Assembly (NCBI RefSeq): GCF_000372825.1
Contig: NZ_KB910516.1
Span: 1,520,011 to 1,584,010 of the forward strand
Length of the DNA: 64,000 nt
Direction of reading: 5' to 3'
Source of the DNA: Methylobacterium sp. 77
GTDB lineage: Bacteria > Pseudomonadota > Alphaproteobacteria > Rhizobiales > Beijerinckiaceae
The notes below the pieces were generated by a model, which was not told the origin of the DNA, searched no databases, and saw nothing but the letters and a program-made list of their open reading frames with translations. How positions within the stretch are numbered: position 1 is the stretch's first letter; every line of letters starts with the position of its first letter. Made by a program: the position numbers and the translations under genes. Shown here piece after piece: positions 9,440 to 17,901 of this stretch.

Positions 9440-9507
9440 CATCCCGAGGCGCCGCAGCGAAGCGCTCCTTCGAGGCCCGTTCGAGCGGGCATCTCAGGAT
9501 GAGGTCT
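9440..9507. repeat. Dispersed intergenic palindromic repeat (Hyphomicrobiales type)
   Basis: The segment starts CATCCCGAGGCGCCG, contains CTCCTTCGAGGCCCG-TTCGA-GCGGGC, and closes with ATCTCAGGATGAGG. Read on the minus strand it gives CCTCATCCTGAGATGCCCGC...GGGCCTCGAAGGAG. This resembles a family of short intergenic repeats common in Bradyrhizobium, Rhodopseudomonas and Methylobacterium genomes. The ends are roughly complementary (ATCCCGAG / CTCAGGAT), so it can fold into a long hairpin. It sits between convergent livK and thrS, a usual place for such elements. No second copy was noticed in the window. Confidence 0.6.
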
Positions 9508-9547
9508 TCGTTCCCGGCCAAGCCAGCCCGACCAAGTCAGACCGGCC

Positions 9548-11575
9548 TTACGGCGTCGGGCTCTCCCCGTGCTGCCCGTCCAGCGCCACGTCGGCGCTAG
9601 GCACGCTCTCTTGCACCGCCTGCGCCCGGCGGATGTCCGGCGAGGTCGCCTCGGCGACGAGGTCCGCGATCGTCGCGTCGAGGGAGGCCGTGCGGGTCTG
9701 CTGGCTGCCCAGCCGGCGGATCGAGACGGTGCGCTCCTCGCCCTCCTTGCGGCCGACCACGAGCATCACCGGCACCTTGGCGAGGGAATGCTCGCGGACC
9801 TTGTAGTTGATCTTCTCGTTGCGCAGATCCGCCTCGACCCGCAGCCCCACGCGGTCGAGCGCCGCCACCACCTCGCGGGCATACCCGTCCGCGTCCTGCG
9901 TGATCGTCGCCACCACCACCTGCACCGGCGCCAGCCAGAGCGGGAAATGGCCGGCGAAATGCTCGATCAGGATGCCGGTGAAGCGCTCCAGCGAGCCGCA
10001 GATCGCCCGGTGCACCATCACCGGCGCCTTCTTCTGGCTCTCGGCATCGACGTAGAACGCGCCGAAGCGCTCGGGCAGGTTGAAATCCACCTGCGTCGTG
10101 CCGCATTGCCAGTCGCGGCCGATGGCGTCGCGCAGCACGTACTCGAATTTCGGCCCGTAGAAGGCGCCCTCGCCCGGGTTGATCTCGGTGCGGATGCGGC
10201 CGGCCGACTGCTCCTCGATCTGTGCGAGGACGCGGGTCATCACCTCCTCGGCATGGTCCCACAGGGCATCCGACCCGACCCGCTTCTCGGGGCGGGTGGA
10301 GAGCTTCACCACGATGTCGCCGAAGCCGAAATCATCGTAGGTCGAGAGGATCAGGTCGTTGATCTTCAGGCACTCGGCGGCGAGCTGGTCCTCGGTGCAG
10401 AAGACGTGCGCGTCGTCCTGGGTGAAGCCGCGCACCCGCATCAGTCCGTGCATGGCGCCCGACGCCTCGTAGCGATGGACGATGCCGAATTCTGCCATGC
10501 GCAGAGGCAGATCGCGGTAGGACTTCAGGCCGTGCTTGAAGATCATCACGTGGCCGGGGCAGTTCATCGGCTTCAGCGCGAACCAGCGCTTGTCCTCGGC
10601 CTCGTCCCCGGCGGACTGGGCCGCGAACATGTTCTCGCGGTACCAGTCCCAGTGGCCGGAGGTCTCCCACAGCGACTTGTCGAGGATCTGCGGAGCGTTC
10701 ACCTCGGCGTAATCGCCCTTCAGGCGCCGGCGCATATAGGCGATCAGCTCCTGGAAGATGGTCCAGCCCTTGGCGTGCCAGAACACGACGCCGGGGCCCT
10801 CCTCCTGGAAGTGGAAGAGGTCCATCTCGCGGCCCAAGCGCCGGTGGTCGCGGCGCTCGGCCTCCTCCAGGCGATGGAGATAGGCGTCGAGCTCTTCCTT
10901 TGTGGCCCAGGCGGTGCCGTAGATGCGGGTCAGCATCGGATTGTTGGAATCGCCGCGCCAATAGGCGCCGGCCACCTTCATCAGCTTGAAGGCGCTGCCG
11001 ACCTTGCCGGTGGAGGTCATGTGCGGGCCACGGCAGAGGTCGAACCACTCGCCCTGGCGGTAGATGTTCAGGTCCTCGCCGGGCGGGATCGCGTCGACCA
11101 GCTCGACCTTGTACTTCTCGTCCTTCGCCTCGAAGAGCGCCCGCACGTCGTCGCGCTTCCACACCTCCTTGGTGAAGGGGGCGTCGCGGGCGATGAGCTC
11201 GCGCATCTTCGCCTCGATCTTGGGGAAGTCCTCGGGCGTGAACGGCTGGTCCCGGGCGAAATCGTAGTAGAACCCGTTCTCGATCACCGGACCGATGGTG
11301 ACCTGCGTCTCCGGCCACAGGGACTGCACGGCCTCCGCCAGGACGTGGGCGCAATCGTGCCGGATCAGCTCGAGGCTGCGCGGGTCGGAGCGGTCGAGGA
11401 ACTCGATGCGCACGTCGCCGTCGATCAGGTCGTCGAGGTCACGGACGGTGCCGTCGAGCGCCATCGCCACGGTGCGCTTGGCGAGGCTCTTGGCGATGCC
11501 CTCCACGACGGTACGGCCGGTCACCGCGGCGTCGTAGCTGCGGGTATTGCCGTCGGGGAATGTCAGAATGGGCAT
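9548..11575 (-). CDS. thrS: Threonyl-tRNA synthetase
   Basis: Charges tRNA-Thr with threonine. The 675 residues show the full domain order: TGS domain at the N-terminus ([15 protein letters not shown]), an editing domain with [11 protein letters not shown] (about residue 75) and the later CRGPH motif, the class II catalytic core with [12 protein letters not shown] and the motif 2 region [22 protein letters not shown], and the C-terminal anticodon-binding domain ([18 protein letters not shown]). The zinc-binding Cys/His set ([24 protein letters not shown]) appears intact. The C-terminal 25 residues are a variable tail. It is transcribed alone, convergent with livK. Confidence 0.96.
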   Translation of the reverse strand: MPILTFPDGNTRSYDAAVTGRTVVEGIAKSLAKRTVAMALDGTVRDLDDLIDGDVRIEFLDRSDPRSLELIRHDCAHVLAEAVQSLWPETQVTIGPVIENGFYYDFARDQPFTPEDFPKIEAKMRELIARDAPFTKEVWKRDDVRALFEAKDEKYKVELVDAIPPGEDLNIYRQGEWFDLCRGPHMTSTGKVGSAFKLMKVAGAYWRGDSNNPMLTRIYGTAWATKEELDAYLHRLEEAERRDHRRLGREMDLFHFQEEGPGVVFWHAKGWTIFQELIAYMRRRLKGDYAEVNAPQILDKSLWETSGHWDWYRENMFAAQSAGDEAEDKRWFALKPMNCPGHVMIFKHGLKSYRDLPLRMAEFGIVHRYEASGAMHGLMRVRGFTQDDAHVFCTEDQLAAECLKINDLILSTYDDFGFGDIVVKLSTRPEKRVGSDALWDHAEEVMTRVLAQIEEQSAGRIRTEINPGEGAFYGPKFEYVLRDAIGRDWQCGTTQVDFNLPERFGAFYVDAESQKKAPVMVHRAICGSLERFTGILIEHFAGHFPLWLAPVQVVVATITQDADGYAREVVAALDRVGLRVEADLRNEKINYKVREHSLAKVPVMLVVGRKEGEERTVSIRRLGSQQTRTASLDATIADLVAEATSPDIRRAQAVQESVPSADVALDGQHGESPTP

Positions 11576-11924
11576 CGCGATCGGGTCTCCTGAGGCTCAC
11601 TCCTGCGAACGAGGCAGGTAAGCCGATATGGGTTTGAGGCGCTACGCGGCGTCGCCGCGTGCGGCGCGGTTTAGACCGTTTCGCAGGCGGATGAAATCCG
11701 GGGACTGCGCGTGTGATCGATCGTGGCGCTGCCGGCCCTCCGCCTGACGATCCGGTGAAAGTGATACCCCCCGCAATTGACAAGGCGCGGTCGCGAATTG
11801 CCCATTGCCGCCACACGGCCTCGGGGGTGAGGGATGGGGGCGCTCGCGCCGACACGCTCCGCTCCATGAAAGGCCGACGAGAAAGGCCGGCGTCTGGCGC
11901 GACCGGGCTTACGGGAGAACCTTC
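11576..11924. other. Intergenic region between thrS and the CitS-type gene
   Basis: This 349-bp divergent spacer holds the promoters of both genes. CGCGGCG-T-CGCCGCG (11645-11659) is a perfect 7-bp hairpin in the thrS leader side. TTGACA at about 11777 could be a -35 box for the rightward gene, but no clear -10 follows. No T-box is expected in this group and none was seen. Confidence 0.5.
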
Positions 11925-13283
11925 ATGTCGAGCCCCGGCACCGTTTCCGCCGAATCCGCTCCGGCGGCCAATCCGCCCGCGCGCCGGTTCTGGCCGCAGG
12001 GCTGGTGGCGGCTCGTCGACTTCAAGATCGGCATCATCCCGCTGCCGGTCTACGTCATCCTCGTGGGCCTCCTCGTCGTCCTCACCTCGGAGGGTGAGAT
12101 CAAGCCCGACGCGCCGACAATGATCGCGGTGCTGGTGCTGGGCGGCTTCACCTGCGCCGAGATCGGCAAGCGCCTGCCCGTCCTGCGGCAGATCGGGGCG
12201 GGCGCGATCTTCGCGACCTTCATTCCCTCGGCGCTGGTCTATTACATGCTGATCCCGACGCCGATCGTGAAGGCGATCACGGATTTCACCAAGTTCACCA
12301 ACTTCCTCTACCTCTACATCGCCACCATCATCGTCGGCAGCATCCTCGGCATGGACCGCGAGGTCCTGATCAAGGGCTTCGTCAAGATCTTCGTGCCGCT
12401 GGCGGCCGGCTCCGTGGTCGCGGCCTGCGTCGGCACGCTCGTCGGCACCCTGCTCGGCCTCGGCGCCTACAACACATTCTTCTTCCTCGTCGTGCCGATC
12501 ATGGCCGGCGGCGTCGGCGAGGGCGCGATCCCGCTCTCCATCGGCTACGCGGCGATCCTCGGTCAGACCCAGGGCGACGTCTTCGCGCAGGTCCTGCCCC
12601 CGGTCATGCTCGGCAGCCTCACCGCGATCGTGCTCGCCGGCACCCTCAACGCGGTGGGGAAGAAGATGCCCCATCTCACCGGCGAGGGCCGCCTGCAGCC
12701 GGACCGGGACAACGACGTCACCGCCGCCAAGGTCGAGGACATTCCGGTGGATGCGGCGACCGTCGGGGCGGCCGCCCTCACCGCGGTGACGCTCTACCTG
12801 CTCGGCGTGATGTGCCATCACCTCACCGGCCTGCCCGCGCCCGTGGCGATGCTGTTCCTCGCCGTGCTCGCCAAGCTCGGCAGCGCCGTCTCGCCGCGCC
12901 TCCAGGCCGGCGGCTTCGTCGCCTACAAGTTCGTGCAGATCAGCATGACATACCCGCTGCTCTTCGCCGTCGGCGTGGCGATGACGCCCTGGGACAAGCT
13001 GGTGGCGGCGTTCACGCTGGCGAACCTCATCACCATCGTGGCCACCGTGGTCACGCTGATGGCCACCGGCTTCGTGGTCGGGCGGCGGCTCGGCATGTAT
13101 CCGATCGAGACGGCCATCGTGAATGCCTGCCATAGCGGCCAGGGCGGCACCGGCGATGTGGCGATCCTGACGGCGGCCAACCGCATGGCCCTGATGCCCT
13201 TCGCCCAGATCGCCACCCGCATCGGCGGCGCCCTCACCGTCACCGGGACGCTGGTGGTGATGCGCTGGCTCACCACCGGCTGA
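11925..13283 (+). CDS. 2-hydroxycarboxylate transporter family protein (CitS/MaeN type)
   Basis: A 452-residue secondary transporter, predicted to move citrate, malate or related hydroxy-acids, usually with Na+ or H+. Two family signatures are present: GGVGEGAIPLS (about residue 196) and GQGGTGDVAIL (about residue 403); these correspond to the paired GGxG re-entrant loops of CitS. Around eleven hydrophobic segments are visible after a hydrophilic 35-residue N-terminus. The ATG at 11925 is preceded by GGGAG. Substrate cannot be fixed from sequence. A second, truncated copy of its 3' end lies at 14986-15098. Confidence 0.88.
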   Translation: MSSPGTVSAESAPAANPPARRFWPQGWWRLVDFKIGIIPLPVYVILVGLLVVLTSEGEIKPDAPTMIAVLVLGGFTCAEIGKRLPVLRQIGAGAIFATFIPSALVYYMLIPTPIVKAITDFTKFTNFLYLYIATIIVGSILGMDREVLIKGFVKIFVPLAAGSVVAACVGTLVGTLLGLGAYNTFFFLVVPIMAGGVGEGAIPLSIGYAAILGQTQGDVFAQVLPPVMLGSLTAIVLAGTLNAVGKKMPHLTGEGRLQPDRDNDVTAAKVEDIPVDAATVGAAALTAVTLYLLGVMCHHLTGLPAPVAMLFLAVLAKLGSAVSPRLQAGGFVAYKFVQISMTYPLLFAVGVAMTPWDKLVAAFTLANLITIVATVVTLMATGFVVGRRLGMYPIETAIVNACHSGQGGTGDVAILTAANRMALMPFAQIATRIGGALTVTGTLVVMRWLTTG

Positions 13284-13557
13284 ACCTGACGGGCCACGGC
13301 ACCGGCCGGACGATAAATCCGGTGATGGGACTGCCGGAATGTCCCGGGAAATTCAGGTTAGGCCGTATCCGAGGCGTCCTTACGCAATCAATCTTAAGAT
13401 ATCTCGGATGAGATCACGGTGGCCTCGACATTTAAGGCCAGCCTGATCTTGCCGGTGCGCTGATGCCTGTCTCCCTCGAACCTCGTCCGGGCCCGCTGCG
13501 TGGTCCGAGGATGGTCCGCGATCTCCGGACATCGCCGGCCGGGCGGGGCCTGCGCTG

Positions 13558-14802
13558 ATGGCGACCGAAACGGTGTGGGCAGAAGACGGGGACGGGCACC
13601 TGCTGGAGCGCGTCGAGGCGGAACTGCGGCGGCCTCGGTCGAAGATCGCCTTCGGTCCGGAGATCGAGGCCCTCTACCAGGGCGTCTGCGAGCCGGCCCG
13701 CATCCAACGCTACATCCTCTGCAACGTCGCCGGGATGCTGCTCTTCGACATTTTCGGCCACTTCAGCGGCCTCGTCATCCCCGACGTCGTCGTCCCGACG
13801 AGCATCCTGAGTTTCCTGGTCCTGACCCCGCTGTTCCTGGCCATGATTCCGCTGATGCGACGGCGGCTCCTCTCGGCCACCCATGGCAGCACGATCTTCC
13901 TGTTCCTGATCATCGGCACGATGCTGGGCATGATGCTGCTCTCGCGCGCGCCGAGCGCGATCCTGCTCGCCTTCATCATTCCCATGGTGACGGTCCATAG
14001 CAGTATCGCCCTTCCGCTTCCGGTGGCGCAGGCCGCCACCGTGGCGGCGGGCGCCGCGATCCTCACCACGGTCGCCGTGGTACTGCATCCGGGCTTCGAC
14101 CTCGGAAGCGGCCTCTACGCGGTCACGCTCAATGTCAGCATGGCGGGCTACCTGACGGTCGCCACCCTGCGAAACGAGATCAACGAGCGGCGCTTCTACC
14201 TCCTGACCCTGCGCGACACCCTGCGCTCGGAGCGCCTGCTGGCGCGGAACCGGACCCTGCTGAGCCTGTCCGGCACCGATGGGCTGACGGGCGTCGGCAA
14301 CCGGCGCGCCTTCGACGCCACCCTGGAGGATCTCTGGCGGGACGGGGCCAAGGCCGGATCGGCCATCGCCCTGATGATGATCGACATCGACTGTTTCAAG
14401 CGCCTGAACGACACCCACGGGCATCTCGGCGGCGATGTCTGTCTGCGCGCCGTGGCGAGCCTCATCGGCCCCGCCACGGGCAGCGCCGCCGCCACGTTCC
14501 GCTACGGAGGCGAGGAATTCGCGATTCTGCTCAGCGGTTCCGAGGCCGGGCAGGTCGCCCTGCTCGCCGAGCGCGTCCGCGTCGCCGTCGCGTCCGCGTG
14601 CATTCCCGTCCCGAACGGCCCTCCGGGCGGTATCGGCCTCACCGTGAGCATCGGTTGCGCCGCCCTGGTGCCGGATCCCGGCCTGCCACACGCCACCCTG
14701 ATCGCCATCGCGGATGCCGCCCTCTATCGGGCCAAGCAGACGGGGCGCAACCGGGTCCAGGTCGGCACGTCGGGCTCCGTCCCGTCCCGGCAGGTCGCCT
14801 GA
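13558..14802 (+). CDS. Membrane-bound diguanylate cyclase (GGDEF)
   Basis: Predicted to make cyclic di-GMP from GTP. The 414-residue protein has a cytoplasmic N-terminus of about 50 residues, then six hydrophobic helices (about 60-205), a short coiled-coil-like linker and a GGDEF domain from about residue 240. The active-site motif is GGEEF (residues 317-321) and the metal site lies in MIDIDCFKRLND. The inhibitory RxxD site expected eight residues before Tyr316 is absent (GSAA there), so product feedback by the usual I-site is unlikely. The membrane part resembles no sensor I can name. It stands alone between the CitS-type gene and the scar. Confidence 0.9.
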   Translation: MATETVWAEDGDGHLLERVEAELRRPRSKIAFGPEIEALYQGVCEPARIQRYILCNVAGMLLFDIFGHFSGLVIPDVVVPTSILSFLVLTPLFLAMIPLMRRRLLSATHGSTIFLFLIIGTMLGMMLLSRAPSAILLAFIIPMVTVHSSIALPLPVAQAATVAAGAAILTTVAVVLHPGFDLGSGLYAVTLNVSMAGYLTVATLRNEINERRFYLLTLRDTLRSERLLARNRTLLSLSGTDGLTGVGNRRAFDATLEDLWRDGAKAGSAIALMMIDIDCFKRLNDTHGHLGGDVCLRAVASLIGPATGSAAATFRYGGEEFAILLSGSEAGQVALLAERVRVAVASACIPVPNGPPGGIGLTVSIGCAALVPDPGLPHATLIAIADAALYRAKQTGRNRVQVGTSGSVPSRQVA

Positions 14803-14884
14803 CGAATCAAGGCCCGCTCAGGCCCTGCCCGGCGTCTCCAGATTGTCCGGCCGGTCTTTTGGGCCCACGCCAGCGGCTAGAGCG

Positions 14885-14992
14885 TCAGGGCGTGAACCAG
14901 GGGGCGCGGCGTTGCAGGGCTTCCGGCACGAGGTCGATGCCGTGGGTGCCGAAGGGGCAGATCCGGGCAGACCCGATCCAGCCTCCGGCCAA
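14885..14992 (-). pseudogene. yidD 3' fragment
   Basis: Read on the minus strand, the frame gives AGGWIGSARICPFGTHGID... and ends in WFTP followed by a stop at 14885-14887. It matches the C-terminal part of the intact YidD at 15603-15929 (GGWIGFSRICRCGPFGTHGIDLVP), with three residues missing and an earlier stop. The 5' two-thirds of the gene are gone: homology breaks at about 14990, where citS-derived sequence begins on the other strand. It is a relic with no start codon. Confidence 0.8.
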
Positions 14993-15098
14993 CCGCATGG
15001 CGCTGATGCCCTTCGCTCAGATCGCCCCGCGCATCGGCGGCGCCCTCACCGTCACGGGCACGCTGGTGGTGATGCGCTGGATCGGCGCGGGCGGCTGA
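14986..15098 (+). pseudogene. CitS-type transporter 3' fragment
   Basis: The frame reads ANRMALMPFAQIAPRIGG, continues through the last transmembrane helix and ends MRWIGAGG-stop at 15096-15098. The intact transporter ends with the same stretch (AANRMALMPFAQIATRIGG...MRWLTTG-stop), with one difference in the first 31 residues. Only about the last 36 codons survive. The left border coincides with the break in the yidD relic, and both borders share the bases CGGCCA. The fragment overlaps the 3' end of the OsmC gene on the opposite strand. Confidence 0.85.
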
Positions 15099-15555
15099 GG
15101 GGCGCGGCCACGACCACCTCGGTCCTGACCGAGTTCGCGATGAAGCAGCCCTCATGCGCGGCCTCGTGGAGCTCGGCGAGCCGCCCGGCATCCGGGGCGT
15201 CGCCGGCCCAGGTGATGTCAGGATGGAGCGTGACCCGCGTCACCGAGCGACGGCCGGGGCTCGTCTCCCGCAGCTCGCCCTCGGCATGGTCCCGATAGGC
15301 GGCGACGCTAAAGCCGGCGAGCCGTGCGACGTGGAGGAAGGTCAGCATGTGGCAGCTCGACAAAGCCGCGACCAGCATCTCCTCCGGGTCGACGGCCTCG
15401 GGGGCGGCCCATTTCCCGACGACGTGCTCAGATGCGGTACCGGCGAGCGTCACGCCGCCATCGAAACGCACCGTGTGCCCGCGGCCGTAGCGCCCGGCGG
15501 CGAAATCCTCGCCGGGCTTCAGGGCCCAGGCGACGTCTGCCAGATGGGTCGACAT
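15052..15555 (-). CDS. OsmC/Ohr family peroxide-response protein
   Basis: Cytoplasmic thiol peroxidase family that reduces organic hydroperoxides. The 167 residues start at ATG 15555, where GAGACGAGG gives a good ribosome site; an upstream ATG at 15606 would add 17 residues without support. The two redox cysteines are Cys68 (AALSSCHMLTFLH) and Cys137 (AHEGCFIANSV), spaced as in the family. The natural fold should end near EVVVAAP; the last 15 residues (about 153-167, SRPRRSSASPPACP) are read from the antisense of the CitS relic and are probably an acquired tail. Confidence 0.88.
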   Translation of the reverse strand: MSTHLADVAWALKPGEDFAAGRYGRGHTVRFDGGVTLAGTASEHVVGKWAAPEAVDPEEMLVAALSSCHMLTFLHVARLAGFSVAAYRDHAEGELRETSPGRRSVTRVTLHPDITWAGDAPDAGRLAELHEAAHEGCFIANSVRTEVVVAAPLSRPRRSSASPPACP

Positions 15556-15602
15556 GCCTCGTCTCTCTCGTTCTGGAGATGGGTGGTCCGCAGGCGTCAC
15601 CG

Positions 15603-15929
15603 TCAACGGCGATCGCCCTCCGGGGCATCACAGACGAAGGGCGACGGCGGGGCGTTCACCCCGCGCCAGCGCCCATAGGTCCAGGGGACGAACCAGGCCG
15701 ATCGCGCCGGCAGGACCACGGGGACGAGGTCGATCCCGTGGGTGCCGAACGGGCCGCAGCGGCAGATGCGCGAGAATCCGATCCAGCCGCCCGGCCACAA
15801 GCCGTGCCGGCGGATCGCCTCGTCGGTATAGTCCGAACAGGACGGCCAGTGCCGGCATTGCCGGCCGATCAGGCTCGACAGGGTGAGCTGGTAGCCCCGG
15901 ATCGCCCAATGGGCCGCGCGGCGGATCAT
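15603..15929 (-). CDS. yidD: Membrane protein insertion efficiency factor YidD
   Basis: Small peripheral inner-membrane protein thought to assist YidC-mediated insertion. The 108 residues contain an N-terminal amphipathic helix (IRRAAHWAIRGYQLTLSSLIG), the conserved CRHWPSCSDYTDEAIRRHG stretch and the GGWIGFSRICRCGPFGTHGID core. The C-terminus is longer than the family minimum. It lies 21 bp after the Fe-S scaffold-like gene on the same strand, a pairing common in alphaproteobacteria. A decayed second copy of its 3' part lies at 14885-14992. Confidence 0.93.
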   Translation of the reverse strand: MIRRAAHWAIRGYQLTLSSLIGRQCRHWPSCSDYTDEAIRRHGLWPGGWIGFSRICRCGPFGTHGIDLVPVVLPARSAWFVPWTYGRWRGVNAPPSPFVCDAPEGDRR

Positions 15930-15950
15930 GGTGCGTGGCGCGGCATGATT

Positions 15951-16394
15951 TTATTCGGCGGCCTGCGCCTTGGCGGCCACCTGATCCAGGGCGTTCACCA
16001 CGGCGTCGAAGGTGAGGAGCGTCGAGGCGTGGCGCGCCTTGAAATCCCGCACCGGCTCGAGCACGACGAGATCCGCCCAGTCGCCCTGCGGTGCCGGACC
16101 GTTCTCCTTGAGCATCCGACGCACCGTGTCGCGCAAGGTCCGCAGATCGTCGGCCTTCGCGCCGACCACGTGGCGGGCCATGAGCGAGGACGAGGCCTGG
16201 CCGAGCGCGCAGGCCTTCACCTCATGCGCGAAGTCGGTGACCGTGCCGTCCTCCACCGAGAGATCGACGGTGACGGTCGAGCCGCAGAGCTTCGAATGGG
16301 CGGTGGCGCTGGCATCCGGCGCGGGCAGCCGGCCGAGGCGGGGGATATCGGCCGCGAGTTCGAGGATGCGGCGATTGTAGATGTCGTCGAGCAT
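15951..16394 (-). CDS. Iron-sulfur scaffold-like protein (NifU N-terminal/IscU fold)
   Basis: A 147-residue protein with the NifU_N/IscU fold starting MLDDIYNRRILELAADIPRLG. Two of the three cluster cysteines of classical IscU are present: Cys37 (KLCGST) and Cys62 (KACALGQASSSLM). At the third position the sequence reads DFKARHASTLLTFDA, with no Cys, so cluster assembly by the standard three-Cys route is doubtful. Many alphaproteobacteria carry such a variant beside yidD and folE. It may be a carrier or a scaffold using other ligands. The start at 16394 follows the divergent folE promoter region. Confidence 0.8.
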   Translation of the reverse strand: MLDDIYNRRILELAADIPRLGRLPAPDASATAHSKLCGSTVTVDLSVEDGTVTDFAHEVKACALGQASSSLMARHVVGAKADDLRTLRDTVRRMLKENGPAPQGDWADLVVLEPVRDFKARHASTLLTFDAVVNALDQVAAKAQAAE

Positions 16395-16675
16395 GGGGCG
16401 CGTCCTGCCGGAAAGAGCCGGCTTCCGATCTCGGTGGTCTGATCCGCATTCCCCGCATTGCGCGGCGGCGCGATAACGACGATATAGGCGCCAGCGTGCC
16501 GTTTCGCGAGGAGGCGGCTCGTCGACCAGGGTCGCGCCCACGGCCAAGGAAAACTGACCTTTCGGGCGCCGGCCTGCGGCAACGCGGCTGACAACGCGAC
16601 CGAGATGGCTCGACGATGTACGCAAAGCCAGACAGCACGACGATGAAGGCCCGTGTCGCCCGGGCGGGAGATGCC

Positions 16676-17443
16676 ATGGATGCCGCGCTCAAGTCCCTGT
16701 CCTACCGGCTGACCGAGACGGATGATCAGGGAATGGACCCGACTGCCAAAGCTGCCCCCGCGCCCCTGAACGGGATGCGCAACGACAATGCCCGCGTCGT
16801 GGAGACGCCCGCCGAGGTCGCGCCTCTGCCCGCCTCGGCCAAGCGCGTGCCCGATGCCGTCGCCACCGGCCGACCGAGCCGCGAGGAGGCCGAGGCGGCC
16901 GTCCGCACTCTGTTGCGCTGGGCCGGCGACGATCCGAGCCGCGAAGGGTTGCGGGACACCCCCGCCCGCGTGGTGAAAGCCTATGGCCAGCTCTTCGGCG
17001 GCTACGAGCAGGATGCCGACGCCCTGCTCGAGCGCGTGTTCGAGGAGGTCGAGGGCTATTCCGACATCGTGCTCGTGCGCGACATCCCGTTCTACTCCCA
17101 TTGCGAGCACCACATGGTGCCGTTCATGGGCCTCGCCCACATCGCCTATTATCCGACCAAGGGCGTGGTCGGCCTGTCGAAGCTCGCCCGCGTGGTCGAT
17201 ACCTTCGCCCGCCGCCTGCAGACGCAGGAGACCATGACGGCCCAGATCGCCGACGTGATCGAGAGCATCCTGAAGCCGCGCGGCATCGCCGTGATGGTGG
17301 AGGCGGAGCATCTCTGCATGGCCATGCGCGGTGTGCAGAAGGCCGGCGTCTCGACCCTGACCACGCAGTTCCGCGGCGCGTTCAAGGACGATGCCAACGA
17401 GCAGGTCCGGTTCCTCACCCTCGTCCGCAACAGCAAGAACTGA
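16676..17443 (+). CDS. folE: GTP cyclohydrolase I
   Basis: Converts GTP to 7,8-dihydroneopterin triphosphate, the first step of folate/tetrahydropterin synthesis. With the ATG at 16676 (GGGAG upstream) the protein has 255 residues, about 60 more than the catalytic core; the extra N-terminus is low-complexity. Zinc ligands are Cys143 and His146 in [10 protein letters not shown] and Cys214 in [10 protein letters not shown]. The [10 protein letters not shown] and FRGAF segments are also conserved. It heads a run folE-hisI-patatin with 17 bp before hisI. In methylotrophs pterins feed tetrahydrofolate-dependent C1 metabolism. Confidence 0.95.
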   Translation: MDAALKSLSYRLTETDDQGMDPTAKAAPAPLNGMRNDNARVVETPAEVAPLPASAKRVPDAVATGRPSREEAEAAVRTLLRWAGDDPSREGLRDTPARVVKAYGQLFGGYEQDADALLERVFEEVEGYSDIVLVRDIPFYSHCEHHMVPFMGLAHIAYYPTKGVVGLSKLARVVDTFARRLQTQETMTAQIADVIESILKPRGIAVMVEAEHLCMAMRGVQKAGVSTLTTQFRGAFKDDANEQVRFLTLVRNSKN

Positions 17444-17460
17444 CACGGGCTCCTTCGGCG

Positions 17461-17901
17461 ATGACGGCGAGCCAAGGTTCTCCCCTGCCGGGTGGGTTCG
17501 CCCCGCCGGGTCCACGCAAGGAGATCGAGGAAGGGACGCGGCTCACGCCGCGCTTCGACGCGAACGGGCTCGTCGCCTGCATCGCCGTCGACGCGCATGA
17601 TGGGCGCGTGCTGATGCTGGCCCATATGAACGCCGAATCGCTGCGGCTCACCCTGGAGACCGGCGAGGCCTGGTACTGGTCGCGTTCGCGCGGGGAACTC
17701 TGGCACAAGGGCACCACCAGCGGCCAGATCCAGCGCGTCGTCGAGATGCGCGTGGATTGCGACCAGGATGCGCTCCTGATCTCCGTCGAGGTCGGCGGCG
17801 ATGGCGGATGTTGCCATACCGGGCGCCGCTCCTGCTTCTATCGTGCGGTCTCCCTCGATCCGGCGAGCGGCGAGGCGCTGCTCGGGCCCGCCGGGCCATG
17901 A
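17461..17901 (+). CDS. hisI: Phosphoribosyl-AMP cyclohydrolase
   Basis: Opens the purine ring of phosphoribosyl-AMP in histidine biosynthesis. The 146-residue protein is the monofunctional form without a HisE domain. The metal site DCDQD (Asp99-Cys100-Asp101-x-Asp103) and the zinc cysteines in [13 protein letters not shown] (Cys117, Cys118, Cys125) are all present, along with MLAHMN and [12 protein letters not shown]. It sits 17 bp after folE and its TGA overlaps the ATG of the patatin gene. Confidence 0.95.
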   Translation: MTASQGSPLPGGFAPPGPRKEIEEGTRLTPRFDANGLVACIAVDAHDGRVLMLAHMNAESLRLTLETGEAWYWSRSRGELWHKGTTSGQIQRVVEMRVDCDQDALLISVEVGGDGGCCHTGRRSCFYRAVSLDPASGEALLGPAGP

